Positions 33,579 through 47,821 of a stretch of DNA of 64,000 nucleotides are shown here, one piece after another. Under the pieces are notes generated by a model. It had not been told where the DNA came from, did no database searches, and was given only the letters and a program-made list of their open reading frames with translations. Source of the stretch: CAVOKN01 sp963696505. GTDB taxonomy: Bacteria > Pseudomonadota > Gammaproteobacteria > Burkholderiales > Rhodocyclaceae. A program made the position numbers and the translations under genes. The number at the start of each line of letters is the position of its first letter. Position 1 is the stretch's first letter. The stretch is taken from positions 1-64,000 of the forward strand of contig CAVOKN010000025.1 in NCBI GenBank assembly GCA_963696505.1. The letters run 5' to 3'.

Positions 33579-34658
33579 TTGGCGCTCGATTTTTCCCTGT
33601 TCAACCCGAAAGTGCGTCCCCTTTTCGGGCTCGACGTGTCGTCTTCCTCTGTGAAGATGGTTGAATTGACGGAGGCGGGCAAGGGCGCGATCCGCATCGA
33701 GCGCTATGCCATCGAGCCGTTACCGCGCGATGCCGTGGTGGACGGCAATATCACGAATCTCGAGGTGGTTGCCGAAGCGGTCAAGCGTGCCTGGAAGCGC
33801 ATGGGAACGACCACCAAGTATGTGGCTCTTGCGTTGCCGGCCGCGGCGGTGATCACCAAGAAGATTATCGTTCCCGCTGGCCAGAGAGAGCAGGATCTTG
33901 AGATCCAGGTCGAGTCCGAGGCCAACCAGTACATCCCGTTCGCACTGGACGAGGTGAACCTTGACTTCCAGGTGATCGGTCCGGCCCCCAGCAGTCCCGA
34001 CGAGGTGGAAGTGCTGATCGCCGCATCGAGGAAGGAGAAAGTGGAGGATCGCGTTGCCGTTGCAGAAGCTGCCGGCTTGCGTCCTTTAGTGATGGACGTG
34101 GAATCCTATGCGACGCAGGCTGCCTTTGAACTGGTCGAAAGACAACTGCCTCAAGGGGGCAGGAACCAGGTGGTCGGGTTGGTCGATGTGGGTGCAAACG
34201 TCATGAAGGTGGCGGTCTTCCGGGACGATCAGCAGGTGTATGTTAGAGAGCAGGCTTTTGGCGGCAATCTTCTGACGCAGGAGATCATGCGGCAGTACGG
34301 CATGAATGCGGAGGATGCCGAAATCGCAAAGCGTAACGGCAGCCTTCCCGAGAATTATGAAGGCGAAATCCTCCGCCCGTTCCTGGACAACCTCGCTCTT
34401 GAGGTCTCGCGGGCGCTCCAGTTCTTCTTCACCTCCACGCAATACAACCAAGTCGACCACATAGTGCTCGCCGGAGGCTGTGCCGTGATTCCGGGCGTGG
34501 ACGAGGTCGTTGCTCGACGCACGCAAGTCAGCACGCTGGTGGCCAACCCCTTCGCCGACATGTCGCTTTCGTCGCGCGTCAAACCAAAGACCCTCGCGAC
34601 CGATGCTGCGTCACTGATGATCGCGTGCGGCCTCGCCCTGCGGAGGTTCGATCAGTGA
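33579..34658 (+). CDS. pilM: Type IV pilus assembly ATPase-like protein PilM
   Basis: Cytoplasmic actin/FtsA-like protein that binds the N-terminus of PilN in the pilus alignment complex. 359 residues. TTG 33579 is preferred because AAGGGG lies eight bases upstream; the TTG at 33558 has no ribosome-binding site. Landmarks: FGLDVSSSSVKMVEL near residue 20, EANQYIPFALDEVNLDFQV, VGLVDVGANVMKVAVFRD near residue 205, and DHIVLAGGCAVIPGVDE. A GCATCTAAT direct repeat (33521 and 33550) lies in the promoter region shared with ponA. Overlaps pilN by four bases. Confidence 0.95.
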   Translation: MALDFSLFNPKVRPLFGLDVSSSSVKMVELTEAGKGAIRIERYAIEPLPRDAVVDGNITNLEVVAEAVKRAWKRMGTTTKYVALALPAAAVITKKIIVPAGQREQDLEIQVESEANQYIPFALDEVNLDFQVIGPAPSSPDEVEVLIAASRKEKVEDRVAVAEAAGLRPLVMDVESYATQAAFELVERQLPQGGRNQVVGLVDVGANVMKVAVFRDDQQVYVREQAFGGNLLTQEIMRQYGMNAEDAEIAKRNGSLPENYEGEILRPFLDNLALEVSRALQFFFTSTQYNQVDHIVLAGGCAVIPGVDEVVARRTQVSTLVANPFADMSLSSRVKPKTLATDAASLMIACGLALRRFDQ

Positions 34659-35263
34659 TTCGCATCAATCTACTGCCTCACCGCGAGGAAAAGCGCAAGG
34701 CGAGGCGTCAGCAATTCTTTGCCCTGACAGGGCTGCTCATCGGACTGGGCGGCTTGATCGTCCTTGCGGTGCACACCGTCATAGCCAGCTACATCAGTAG
34801 TCAGGAGGAGACGAACGCATATCTCAAGAGCGAGATCGCGGAGCTCGACAAGGAAATCGATGAAATCAAGCGGCTCAAGGAGCAGATTGAGGCACTCATT
34901 TCTCGCAAGCAGGTCATTGAAACCCTTCAGGCGAACCGAGCAGAAGCAGTTCACCTGTTTAACGAGTTGGCAAAGCAGATTCCCGACGGCAGCTACATCA
35001 AGTCCCTCAAGCAGACCGGCGCCAAGGTCGCGCTCTTGGGTTATGCCCAGTCGAACGCCAGGGTATCGACCTTGATGCGCAACCTGGATGCGTCACCGGT
35101 CCTTGAGCAGCCGAATCTGGTCGAGATCAAGGCGGCGACGGTCAATAATCGCCGGGTCAGCGATTTCGGCCTGAACGTGGCAATCACGCGGGCGAAGACG
35201 GAGGAGAAGCAGCCGGGTGGGAAACCTGCTTCAGCGACGCAGCCTGGGGGCAAGAAATCATGA
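34655..35263 (+). CDS. pilN: Type IV pilus inner-membrane protein PilN
   Basis: 202 residues from GTG 34655 (start overlaps the pilM stop). Begins IRINLLPHREEKRKARRQQF, the conserved PilM-binding INLLP motif, followed by one membrane helix (TGLLIGLGGLIVLAVHTVI), a coiled coil at about 55-100, and a periplasmic ferredoxin-like domain. Tail rich in Gly, Lys and Gln. Forms the PilN-PilO heterodimer of the alignment complex. Overlaps pilO by four bases. Confidence 0.93.
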   Translation: MIRINLLPHREEKRKARRQQFFALTGLLIGLGGLIVLAVHTVIASYISSQEETNAYLKSEIAELDKEIDEIKRLKEQIEALISRKQVIETLQANRAEAVHLFNELAKQIPDGSYIKSLKQTGAKVALLGYAQSNARVSTLMRNLDASPVLEQPNLVEIKAATVNNRRVSDFGLNVAITRAKTEEKQPGGKPASATQPGGKKS

Positions 35264-35937
35264 AGGCGCCGAATCTGCCATCCCGTGCGGAGTTCGATTT
35301 CAATACGTTCGTATCGGACTTCAGGAACCTCAATCCGAAGGACGCCGGTGCTTGGCCGCTTGCTCCAAGGATTACGATCCTCGTGGTCCTGTTTCTGCTA
35401 GTTCTGGCTGCTGGATGGTGGTTCGACTGGCGCCATCAGATCGCGGAGTTCGACCAGAAGCAGCGCGAGGAGGCAAAACTTCGGGCCGATTGGCTGGACA
35501 AGAAGAAGCAGTCTGTGAATCTGGAGGAGTACCGCAAGCAACTGGCGGAAATCGACCGCTCATTCGGTGCGCTCCTGCGGCAGTTGCCTAACAAGGCCGA
35601 AATGGAATCCTTATTGGTGGACATCAACCAGGCCGGCCTGGGACGGGGACTGCAGTTCGAACTGTTTCGGCCGGGCACCGAGGTGATGAAAGATTTCTAC
35701 GCTGCATTGCCGATCACGGTTCGCGTCACGGGTAGCTACCACGACCTCGGTGCATTTGCCGGCGACGTCGCAAAGATGCCCCGCATTGTTACTCTCAACG
35801 AAATGGGGGTGGGCGTGAACAAGGACTCCAGACTTGTCATGGACGCGATCGCCACAACCTACCGCTACCTCGACGAAGAAGAGCTCGCCAAGCAGAAGCG
35901 CGACAAGACTGCGAAGGCAAAAGCTGCGAAGAAGTAG
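35260..35937 (+). CDS. pilO: Type IV pilus inner-membrane protein PilO
   Basis: 225 residues. Short cytoplasmic part, one membrane helix near 38-57 (ITILVVLFLLVLAAGWWFDW), coiled coil at about 62-100, then the periplasmic domain with the PilO motif RQLPNKAEMESLLVDINQAG and GLQFELFRPG. Lysine/alanine-rich tail. Partner of PilN. ATG 35260 overlaps the pilN stop; pilP follows after 31 bp. Confidence 0.93.
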   Translation: MKAPNLPSRAEFDFNTFVSDFRNLNPKDAGAWPLAPRITILVVLFLLVLAAGWWFDWRHQIAEFDQKQREEAKLRADWLDKKKQSVNLEEYRKQLAEIDRSFGALLRQLPNKAEMESLLVDINQAGLGRGLQFELFRPGTEVMKDFYAALPITVRVTGSYHDLGAFAGDVAKMPRIVTLNEMGVGVNKDSRLVMDAIATTYRYLDEEELAKQKRDKTAKAKAAKK

Positions 35938-35968
35938 GCCGCTGACGATAGAACCTGAGGCACTGGGT

Positions 35969-36502
35969 ATGCAGATACCGATAAAACCGAGCGTCATCAT
36001 CTTTGCCGCGATTGCACTTGTCGGTTGTGGCACCGAGAAGCATGAGGACGTGAAGCAGTGGATGGACGAGTCGAGTAAGGATCTCAAGGGCAAAGTACCG
36101 CCTTTGCCGGAGATCAAGCCGTTTCCGGTTGTTAACTACGATGCGGGTGAGCTTGTCGATCCCTTCAATCCGAGGAAGATCGAACCTGAGAGAAAGCAGA
36201 AGAGCGTAGGGGGTGTTCAGCCCGACATGAATCGTCGGCGCGAACCCCTCGAATCGTACCCGCTTGAGACCTTGCGCATGGTGGGCACACTGATCCAGGG
36301 GAAAAGGACTCACGCGCTGGTCCAGGCGGACAAGACTTTGCATCAAGTCAGAGTCGGCAACTATCTTGGACAGAACTTCGGTGTCGTGACTAGCATCTCG
36401 GAGACGGAAGTTGCGCTTAAGGAATTGATTCAGGATGCGAGCGGCGACTGGGTCGAGCGTGCAAGTACCCTGCAGCTGCAGGAAAAAGGGGCTGGAAAAT
36501 GA
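35969..36502 (+). CDS. pilP: Type IV pilus lipoprotein PilP
   Basis: 177 residues from ATG 35969. Lipoprotein signal ending in ALVGC, linker to about 75, then the HR domain with the family block PLESYPLETLRMVGTLIQGK and HQVRVGNYLGQNFGVV. The unstructured N-terminal part binds PilNO and the folded part contacts the PilQ secretin. Overlaps pilQ by four bases. Confidence 0.93.
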   Translation: MQIPIKPSVIIFAAIALVGCGTEKHEDVKQWMDESSKDLKGKVPPLPEIKPFPVVNYDAGELVDPFNPRKIEPERKQKSVGGVQPDMNRRREPLESYPLETLRMVGTLIQGKRTHALVQADKTLHQVRVGNYLGQNFGVVTSISETEVALKELIQDASGDWVERASTLQLQEKGAGK

Positions 36503-38640
36503 GAATCGGCACTGAATGGATTAAGGTATTCGCTCTCGTCTGCGGTTTCCTCGCCGGTGCTTCCGGTTGGGCCCAGAGCACACCCAGCGCTGAGGGCCAG
36601 AATGCCGGCAACAGCATAGAAAACCTTCAGGTAAGTCTGCAGAGCGGCATCGTCATAGTCAAGATGACCATGAAGCAGCCGATGGCAAGTCCGCCAGCCG
36701 GATTCAGCGTTGCCAATCCGGCTCGAATTGCGCTGGATTTCCCCAATACCTCGAACGGGCTGGAGCGCAGCAGCCAGTCGGTCAACGAGGGCGATCTACG
36801 TAGCGTCAGTGTGGTGCAGGTCGGTGATCGCACGCGGGTTGTCCTCAATCTCGCCAAGTTGGCGGCGTTCGATACTCGAGTTGAAGGGAACGCGGTGTAT
36901 GTGATGCTGATGCCCAAGAGCCCGGCAACGAAGATGCCGGGGTCCGTGGTTTCCCACTTCGCCGAATCCCGCGCGACGGACACCCCACACAGCCTGCGAA
37001 ACATCAACTTCCGTCGCGGGAAAGACGGCGAGGCGCGCATCGTGGTTAACCTCTCCGACAGCAATACCGGGATTGACATCCGCCAGCAGGGGCCGAATCT
37101 TGTCGTCGATTTCCTCAAGACGACTGCCCCCGAGAACCTGCGGCGCAAGTTGGACGTAACCGATTTCTCCACGCCTGTCACCAGCCTTGCCACCATGGTG
37201 CAGGGAGAAAACGTGCGCATGGTGATCAACCCCACCGGACTGTGGGAACACAATGCCTATCAGAGCGACGACCAGTTCGTGGTTGAGGTCAAGCGCATCG
37301 TGGAGGATCCGAGCAAGCTGGTTCAGGGGAGCCGCGGCCGCTATCAGGGCGAAAAGCTGTCGCTGAACTTCCAGAACATCGACGTGCGGGCGGTACTCCA
37401 GGTCATCGCCGATTTCACCAACTTCAACATCATCACGAGCGATACCGTCGGCGGAACCTTGACCCTCCGTCTCAAAGACGTGCCATGGGACCAAGCCCTG
37501 GACATCATTCTCCAGGCGCGCGGGCTGGACATGCGCAAGAACGGCAACGTGATCTGGATCGCGCCCCGGGACGAAATCGCCACACGCGAGAAGCTTGAAC
37601 TCGAGTCGCGCCAGCAGATTGGCGACCTCGAGCAGGTGCGCACCGAGAGCTTCCAACTCAACTACCACCGGGCCAAGGCGGTATTCGATTTCCTCAAGAA
37701 CAAGGACCAGACGGTTCTTTCCAAGCGCGGAAGCGTGATTGTCGATGAGCGCACCAACAAGCTGTTTGTCACCGACGCGCCGACGCGGCTGGACGACTTG
37801 CGCCGCCTGATTGGCGAGATCGACATCCCGGTGAGGCAGGTGCTGATCGAGGCGCGCGTGGTGGAGGCGGAAGACAGCTTCAGCAAGAACCTTGGAATCC
37901 GGTTTGGGGTCGCTGGGGCCTATGGTGGAAGTTCGGCCAATGCGGCGGGGAAAGAGATCTTCACGGCGGGCAACCTCGCTGCAACAGGGTTCCAGACGGG
38001 CCAGATCGAAGACCAGGCGGACTTCTTCACTGACGGCTTGAACGTGAACCTGGCCGCTGCGCCCATCGCCGGGCGCCAGGTCGGGCAGTTCGCCTTCTCG
38101 CTGTTCAACAGCGCTGCCACTCGGGTTCTGAATTTTGAAATCAGTGCTCTCGAGGCGGATGGCAAGGGCAAGGTCATTTCCAGCCCGCGCATCATGACCG
38201 CGGACCAAGTCGAGGCCATTATCGAACAGGGCGTGGAGATTCCGTACCAGCAGGCAACCAGTTCCGGCGCCACCAGCGTGTCTTTCCGCAAGGCTAACCT
38301 GTCGCTCAAGGTCAAGCCCCAGATCACGCCGGATGGGCGAATTCAGATGTCGGTTGACGTCAATAAGGACACACCCAACACCCAGATCGCGACCGGTGCG
38401 GGCGTTGCCATCGACACCAAGCACGTCAAGACCGAGGTTCTGGTCGAGAACGGTGGCACCGTCGTCATCGGCGGAATCTATACGCAGGAGGAAAGGGTCA
38501 ACGTTTCGCGAATTCCGTTCTTCGGCGATCTGCCGTACATCGGCTTCCTGTTCAAGAACACCGAGCGCCGCGACAACAAGAACGAACTGCTGGTGTTCAT
38601 CACTCCCAAGGTGGTCACGGATTCGCTCACGCTGCGCTGA
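36499..38640 (+). CDS. pilQ: Type IV pilus secretin PilQ
   Basis: Outer-membrane pore for the pilus. 713 residues with signal peptide (ends near SGWAQS). Two AMIN peptidoglycan-binding domains at about 30-140 and 165-265, STN/N0 domain near 290-360 (LSLNFQNIDVRAVLQVIADF), N1 domain, and the secretin channel domain from about 440, including VPVRQVLIEARVVEAED-like IDIPVRQVLIEAR and the C-terminal NTERRDNKNELLVFITPKVV. Last gene of pilMNOPQ and followed by a hairpin terminator. Confidence 0.95.
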   Translation: MRIGTEWIKVFALVCGFLAGASGWAQSTPSAEGQNAGNSIENLQVSLQSGIVIVKMTMKQPMASPPAGFSVANPARIALDFPNTSNGLERSSQSVNEGDLRSVSVVQVGDRTRVVLNLAKLAAFDTRVEGNAVYVMLMPKSPATKMPGSVVSHFAESRATDTPHSLRNINFRRGKDGEARIVVNLSDSNTGIDIRQQGPNLVVDFLKTTAPENLRRKLDVTDFSTPVTSLATMVQGENVRMVINPTGLWEHNAYQSDDQFVVEVKRIVEDPSKLVQGSRGRYQGEKLSLNFQNIDVRAVLQVIADFTNFNIITSDTVGGTLTLRLKDVPWDQALDIILQARGLDMRKNGNVIWIAPRDEIATREKLELESRQQIGDLEQVRTESFQLNYHRAKAVFDFLKNKDQTVLSKRGSVIVDERTNKLFVTDAPTRLDDLRRLIGEIDIPVRQVLIEARVVEAEDSFSKNLGIRFGVAGAYGGSSANAAGKEIFTAGNLAATGFQTGQIEDQADFFTDGLNVNLAAAPIAGRQVGQFAFSLFNSAATRVLNFEISALEADGKGKVISSPRIMTADQVEAIIEQGVEIPYQQATSSGATSVSFRKANLSLKVKPQITPDGRIQMSVDVNKDTPNTQIATGAGVAIDTKHVKTEVLVENGGTVVIGGIYTQEERVNVSRIPFFGDLPYIGFLFKNTERRDNKNELLVFITPKVVTDSLTLR

Positions 38641-38662
38641 GCGGACCCAAGCGGTTAGCGAG

Positions 38663-38696
38663 GACGGCCGGCACCTGCCGGCCGTCGCGCTTTTCT
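38663..38696 (+). terminator. Hairpin terminator between pilQ and aroK
   Basis: Nine-bp perfect stem GACGGCCGG/CCGGCCGTC with a 6-base loop, followed by GCGCTTTTCT. The T-run is short, so termination may be partial and aroK may share part of the pil transcript. Confidence 0.6.
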
Positions 38697-38718
38697 GGCT
38701 CCTGCTAGAATCCGGCCC

Positions 38719-39246
38719 GTGACCGAAGGCCAGAACATCTATCTGATTGGCATGATGGGGGCAGGCAAGACCACCATCGGCCGTCACCTGGCACGCCGAC
38801 TCCACAAGCGCTTCGTGGACGCCGACCACGAGATCGAGGCGCGTACCGGCGCCAGCATTCCCCTGATCTTCGAGTTGGAGGGAGAGGAAGGTTTTCGCCG
38901 CCGGGAGGCCGAGGTGATTCGGCAGTTGAGCGAGGAGCGCGACCTTGTCTTGGCCACAGGGGGCGGTGCCGTGCTGAATCCGGACAACCGCCGCTGTCTC
39001 GCGCGCAGCGGCATCGTGGTCTATCTCAGCGTCACGCCGCAACTGCTCTGGGAACGTACGCGGCACGACAAGAACCGCCCTTTGCTTCAGGTCGCGGATC
39101 CTCGCGCCCGGATCGAGGAACTCTTTGTCCAGCGTGACCCGCTTTATCGCGAGATCGCCGACATCCTCGTGGTCGGAGGCCGGCAGGCGCCGAGTACCCT
39201 GGCCCGGCAACTCGAACAGGAGATCAGTGCTCGATGCAAACGGTAA
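38719..39246 (+). CDS. aroK: Shikimate kinase
   Basis: Phosphorylates shikimate with ATP in aromatic amino-acid synthesis. 175 residues from GTG 38719. P-loop GMMGAGKTTIGR near residue 11, shikimate-binding DADHEIE near 34, GEEGFRRREAEV, and ATGGGAVL near 78, plus the lid RTRHDKNRPLL. Overlaps aroB by 13 bases. The pilQ-aroK-aroB order is common in proteobacteria. Confidence 0.96.
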   Translation: MTEGQNIYLIGMMGAGKTTIGRHLARRLHKRFVDADHEIEARTGASIPLIFELEGEEGFRRREAEVIRQLSEERDLVLATGGGAVLNPDNRRCLARSGIVVYLSVTPQLLWERTRHDKNRPLLQVADPRARIEELFVQRDPLYREIADILVVGGRQAPSTLARQLEQEISARCKR

Positions 39247-40322
39247 GTGTGGATCTTGACGAGCGTTCCTACCCTATCCACATCGGCCCACGCCTGCTGT
39301 CCAGGGGCGACTTGTTCCGACCCCACGTCAGTGGAAAGCGCGCCGTGGTCATCACCAACGAGGTGGTGGCTCCCCTCTACCTGAATCTGGTGCTCGATTC
39401 GCTACGTTCCGTCGGCATCGACGCCGAACAGATGGTACTTGCGGACGGCGAGGCGACCAAGAACTGGGACACCCTCAACCATATCTTCGACGCTTTGCTG
39501 CGCAGCCGGGCGGAGCGTTCCTCCACCCTGGTCGCCTTGGGCGGTGGGGTTATCGGCGATCTGGTGGGATTCGCTGCCGCCACCTATCAGCGGGGTGTGC
39601 CCTTCATCCAGGTGCCTACCACGCTGCTGGCACAGGTGGACTCGTCGGTCGGCGGCAAGACCGGCATCAACCATCCGCTGGGCAAGAACATGATCGGAGC
39701 CTTCTATCAGCCGCGGCTGGTGCTGGCCGACATCGACACCCTGAACACCCTGCCCGATCGGGAACTCTCGGCCGGTTTGGCGGAAGTGATCAAGTATGGG
39801 CTGATCCGCGATCTGCCTTTCTTCGAGTGGCTGGAGGCGAATCTGACGCGCCTGCTGGCGCGCGAACCGGCGGCGCTGACCAACGCCATCGAGCGCTCGT
39901 GCCTTGCCAAGGCCGAGGTGGTGGCGGCGGATGAGCGGGAGTCCGGCCTGCGGGCGCTGCTCAATCTCGGCCATACCTTCGGTCATGCGATCGAGGCCGG
40001 GACGGGCTACGGCACCTGGCTGCATGGCGAGGCGGTGGCCGCAGGCAGCGTCATGGCGGCCGAGCTTTCCCGTCGTCTGGGCTGGTTGAGCGATGCCGAG
40101 GTCTCGCGTATCCGCGAGATCTTCGATCGCGCACGGCTGCCGGTGACGGGCCCGGTACTGCCGGTCGATCGCTATCTGGAACTGATGAGCCTGGACAAGA
40201 AGGTCGCGGCGGGACGCATCCGCTACGTGCTTCTGCGTCGTATCGGCGATGCACGGGTCCACGGCGATGCGCCGGAGAGCGAAGTGCGCGCTGCCATCGC
40301 CACCTGCTCGCCTCATGCCTGA
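39234..40322 (+). CDS. aroB: 3-dehydroquinate synthase
   Basis: Second step of the shikimate pathway, NAD- and metal-dependent. 362 residues. NAD-binding loop DGEATKNWDTL near 65 and GGGVIGDLVGFAAATYQRGV near residue 104; metal ligands Glu in LAEVIKYGLI, His in NLGHTFGHAIE and His in WLHGEAVAAG. Active-site lysines in KTGINHPLGKNMIGAF. All in place. Translationally coupled with aroK, and overlaps dgt by eight bases. Confidence 0.97.
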   Translation: MQTVSVDLDERSYPIHIGPRLLSRGDLFRPHVSGKRAVVITNEVVAPLYLNLVLDSLRSVGIDAEQMVLADGEATKNWDTLNHIFDALLRSRAERSSTLVALGGGVIGDLVGFAAATYQRGVPFIQVPTTLLAQVDSSVGGKTGINHPLGKNMIGAFYQPRLVLADIDTLNTLPDRELSAGLAEVIKYGLIRDLPFFEWLEANLTRLLAREPAALTNAIERSCLAKAEVVAADERESGLRALLNLGHTFGHAIEAGTGYGTWLHGEAVAAGSVMAAELSRRLGWLSDAEVSRIREIFDRARLPVTGPVLPVDRYLELMSLDKKVAAGRIRYVLLRRIGDARVHGDAPESEVRAAIATCSPHA

Positions 40323-41445
40323 ACTCGCGCCCTGTGCGGCGGCCGACGCCAACAGCCGCGGGCGCGTCCATCCCGAGTCAGCTCCAGCGGCGCGCAGCGC
40401 GTTCCAGCGCGACCGCGATCGCATCATCCACTCCACCGCTTTCCGGCGCCTCGAATACAAGACCCAGGTCTTCGTGAACCACGAAGGCGACCTGTTCCGT
40501 ACCCGACTGACCCACAGCATCGAGGTGGCGCAGATCGGTCGCACCATCGCCCGGGCGCTGGCAGTGAACGAAGATCTGGTGGAAGCCATCGCGCTGGCCC
40601 ACGACCTTGGCCACACGCCCTTCGGTCACGCCGGGCAGGACGCCCTCAACGCCTGCATGAAGGACTACGGGGGCTTCGAGCACAACCTCCAGTCGCTGCG
40701 CACGGTCGACATGCTGGAGGAGCGCTATGGCGCCTTTGACGGTCTCAACCTGACTTTCGAAACGCGCGAGGGCATCCTCAAGCATTGCTCGCCAGCCAAC
40801 GCGCGGGCGCTCGGCGATCTCGGACTGCGCTTCCTGGAGGGTGGGCAGCCCTCGGTCGAGGCCCAGATCTGCAATCTTGCGGACGAGATCGCCTACAACA
40901 ACCACGATGTGGACGATGGGCTGCGTTCCGGCCTGATCCAGTTGGAACAGCTGGAGGAGGTGCCGTTCTTCGCCCGGCATGCCGAGGAGGTAAGGCTCAA
41001 CTATCCGACTGTCGCCGGGCGCCGCCTGATTCACGAAACCGTGCGGCGCATGATCAACACGCTCGCCCTCGATCTGATCGCCGAAAGTCAGCGGCGGATA
41101 GACGGCGCCAAGCCGCAATCGCCGGACGAGGCGCGCGCTGCCGGCCCGCTCGTTGCCTTTACCGAAGTCATCGCGCACCAGAACAGGGAATTGAAGGGCT
41201 TCCTGCGCACCTGTCTGTATCAGCACTACCAGGTCCTGCGCATGACCAACAAGGCGCGGCGCATCGTGACCGACCTGTTCGGCGCCTTCCTCGACGACAT
41301 CCGCCTGCTGCCGCCGCAGTACCAGAGGATGGCCCGGCAGGACCGGCCACGTGCCATCGCCGACTACATCGCCGGGATGACCGACCGCTACGCCATCCGC
41401 GAACATCGTCGGCTGTTCGCCGTGGGGGAAATCGGGCTGGCGTGA
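40315..41445 (+). CDS. dgt: Deoxyguanosinetriphosphate triphosphohydrolase-like protein
   Basis: HD-domain dNTP triphosphohydrolase (dGTPase type 2). 376 residues from ATG 40315 inside the end of aroB. Conserved: FRRLEYKTQVFVNHEGDLFR near residue 42, metal-binding H...HD in THSIEVAQIGR and LAHDLGHTPFGHAGQ, FEHNLQSLR, and LADEIAYNNHDVDDGL. Third gene of the aroK-aroB-dgt operon, the usual betaproteobacterial order before gltB. Followed by a promoter for gltB and a strong terminator. Confidence 0.92.
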   Translation: MPELAPCAAADANSRGRVHPESAPAARSAFQRDRDRIIHSTAFRRLEYKTQVFVNHEGDLFRTRLTHSIEVAQIGRTIARALAVNEDLVEAIALAHDLGHTPFGHAGQDALNACMKDYGGFEHNLQSLRTVDMLEERYGAFDGLNLTFETREGILKHCSPANARALGDLGLRFLEGGQPSVEAQICNLADEIAYNNHDVDDGLRSGLIQLEQLEEVPFFARHAEEVRLNYPTVAGRRLIHETVRRMINTLALDLIAESQRRIDGAKPQSPDEARAAGPLVAFTEVIAHQNRELKGFLRTCLYQHYQVLRMTNKARRIVTDLFGAFLDDIRLLPPQYQRMARQDRPRAIADYIAGMTDRYAIREHRRLFAVGEIGLA

Positions 41446-41491
41446 GGATTGCTTGGGTCTTTTTCGGCTTGTGCGGCACTGCGGCAACGTC

Positions 41492-41520
41492 TTGAAGCCA
41501 CCGGGCTTTGTGCGTATATT
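41492..41520 (+). promoter_or_regulatory. Sigma-70-type promoter ahead of gltB
   Basis: TTGAAG at 41492-41497, 17-bp spacer, TATATT at 41515-41520. It lies in the dgt-gltB gap and upstream of an intrinsic terminator. No comparable -10 is seen in the 44 bp between that terminator and gltB. Confidence 0.5.
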
Positions 41521-41548
41521 TCCGCGTTCGCCCCTAGTTACAGTGAAC

Positions 41549-41583
41549 AAAAGCCGGCGGGAGGAGTCTCCGCCGGCTTTTTT
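41549..41583 (+). terminator. Intrinsic terminator in the gltB leader
   Basis: Twelve-bp perfect stem AAAAGCCGGCGG/CCGCCGGCTTTT with loop GAGGAGTCT, continuing into a T-run. It ends the aroKB-dgt transcript and could also attenuate gltB transcription from the promoter 30 bp upstream. Confidence 0.9.
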
Positions 41584-41627
41584 CCGCCGATGCCCCGCGT
41601 ATCGGCAAATTGCGTGAGGTACTTGCG

Positions 41628-46278
<4,651 letters not shown>

Positions 46279-46356
46279 GACACAAAGAACGCCGGTCCAC
46301 GGGGACTGACGCCTGGACCTGCGTCATGGCATCGACATCGTAGGGGGTAGTGGTCA

Positions 46357-47787
<1,431 letters not shown>

Positions 47788-47821
47788 GGCCCCGAGGCCG
47801 CAGCCGATCGGCCCGGCCGCG

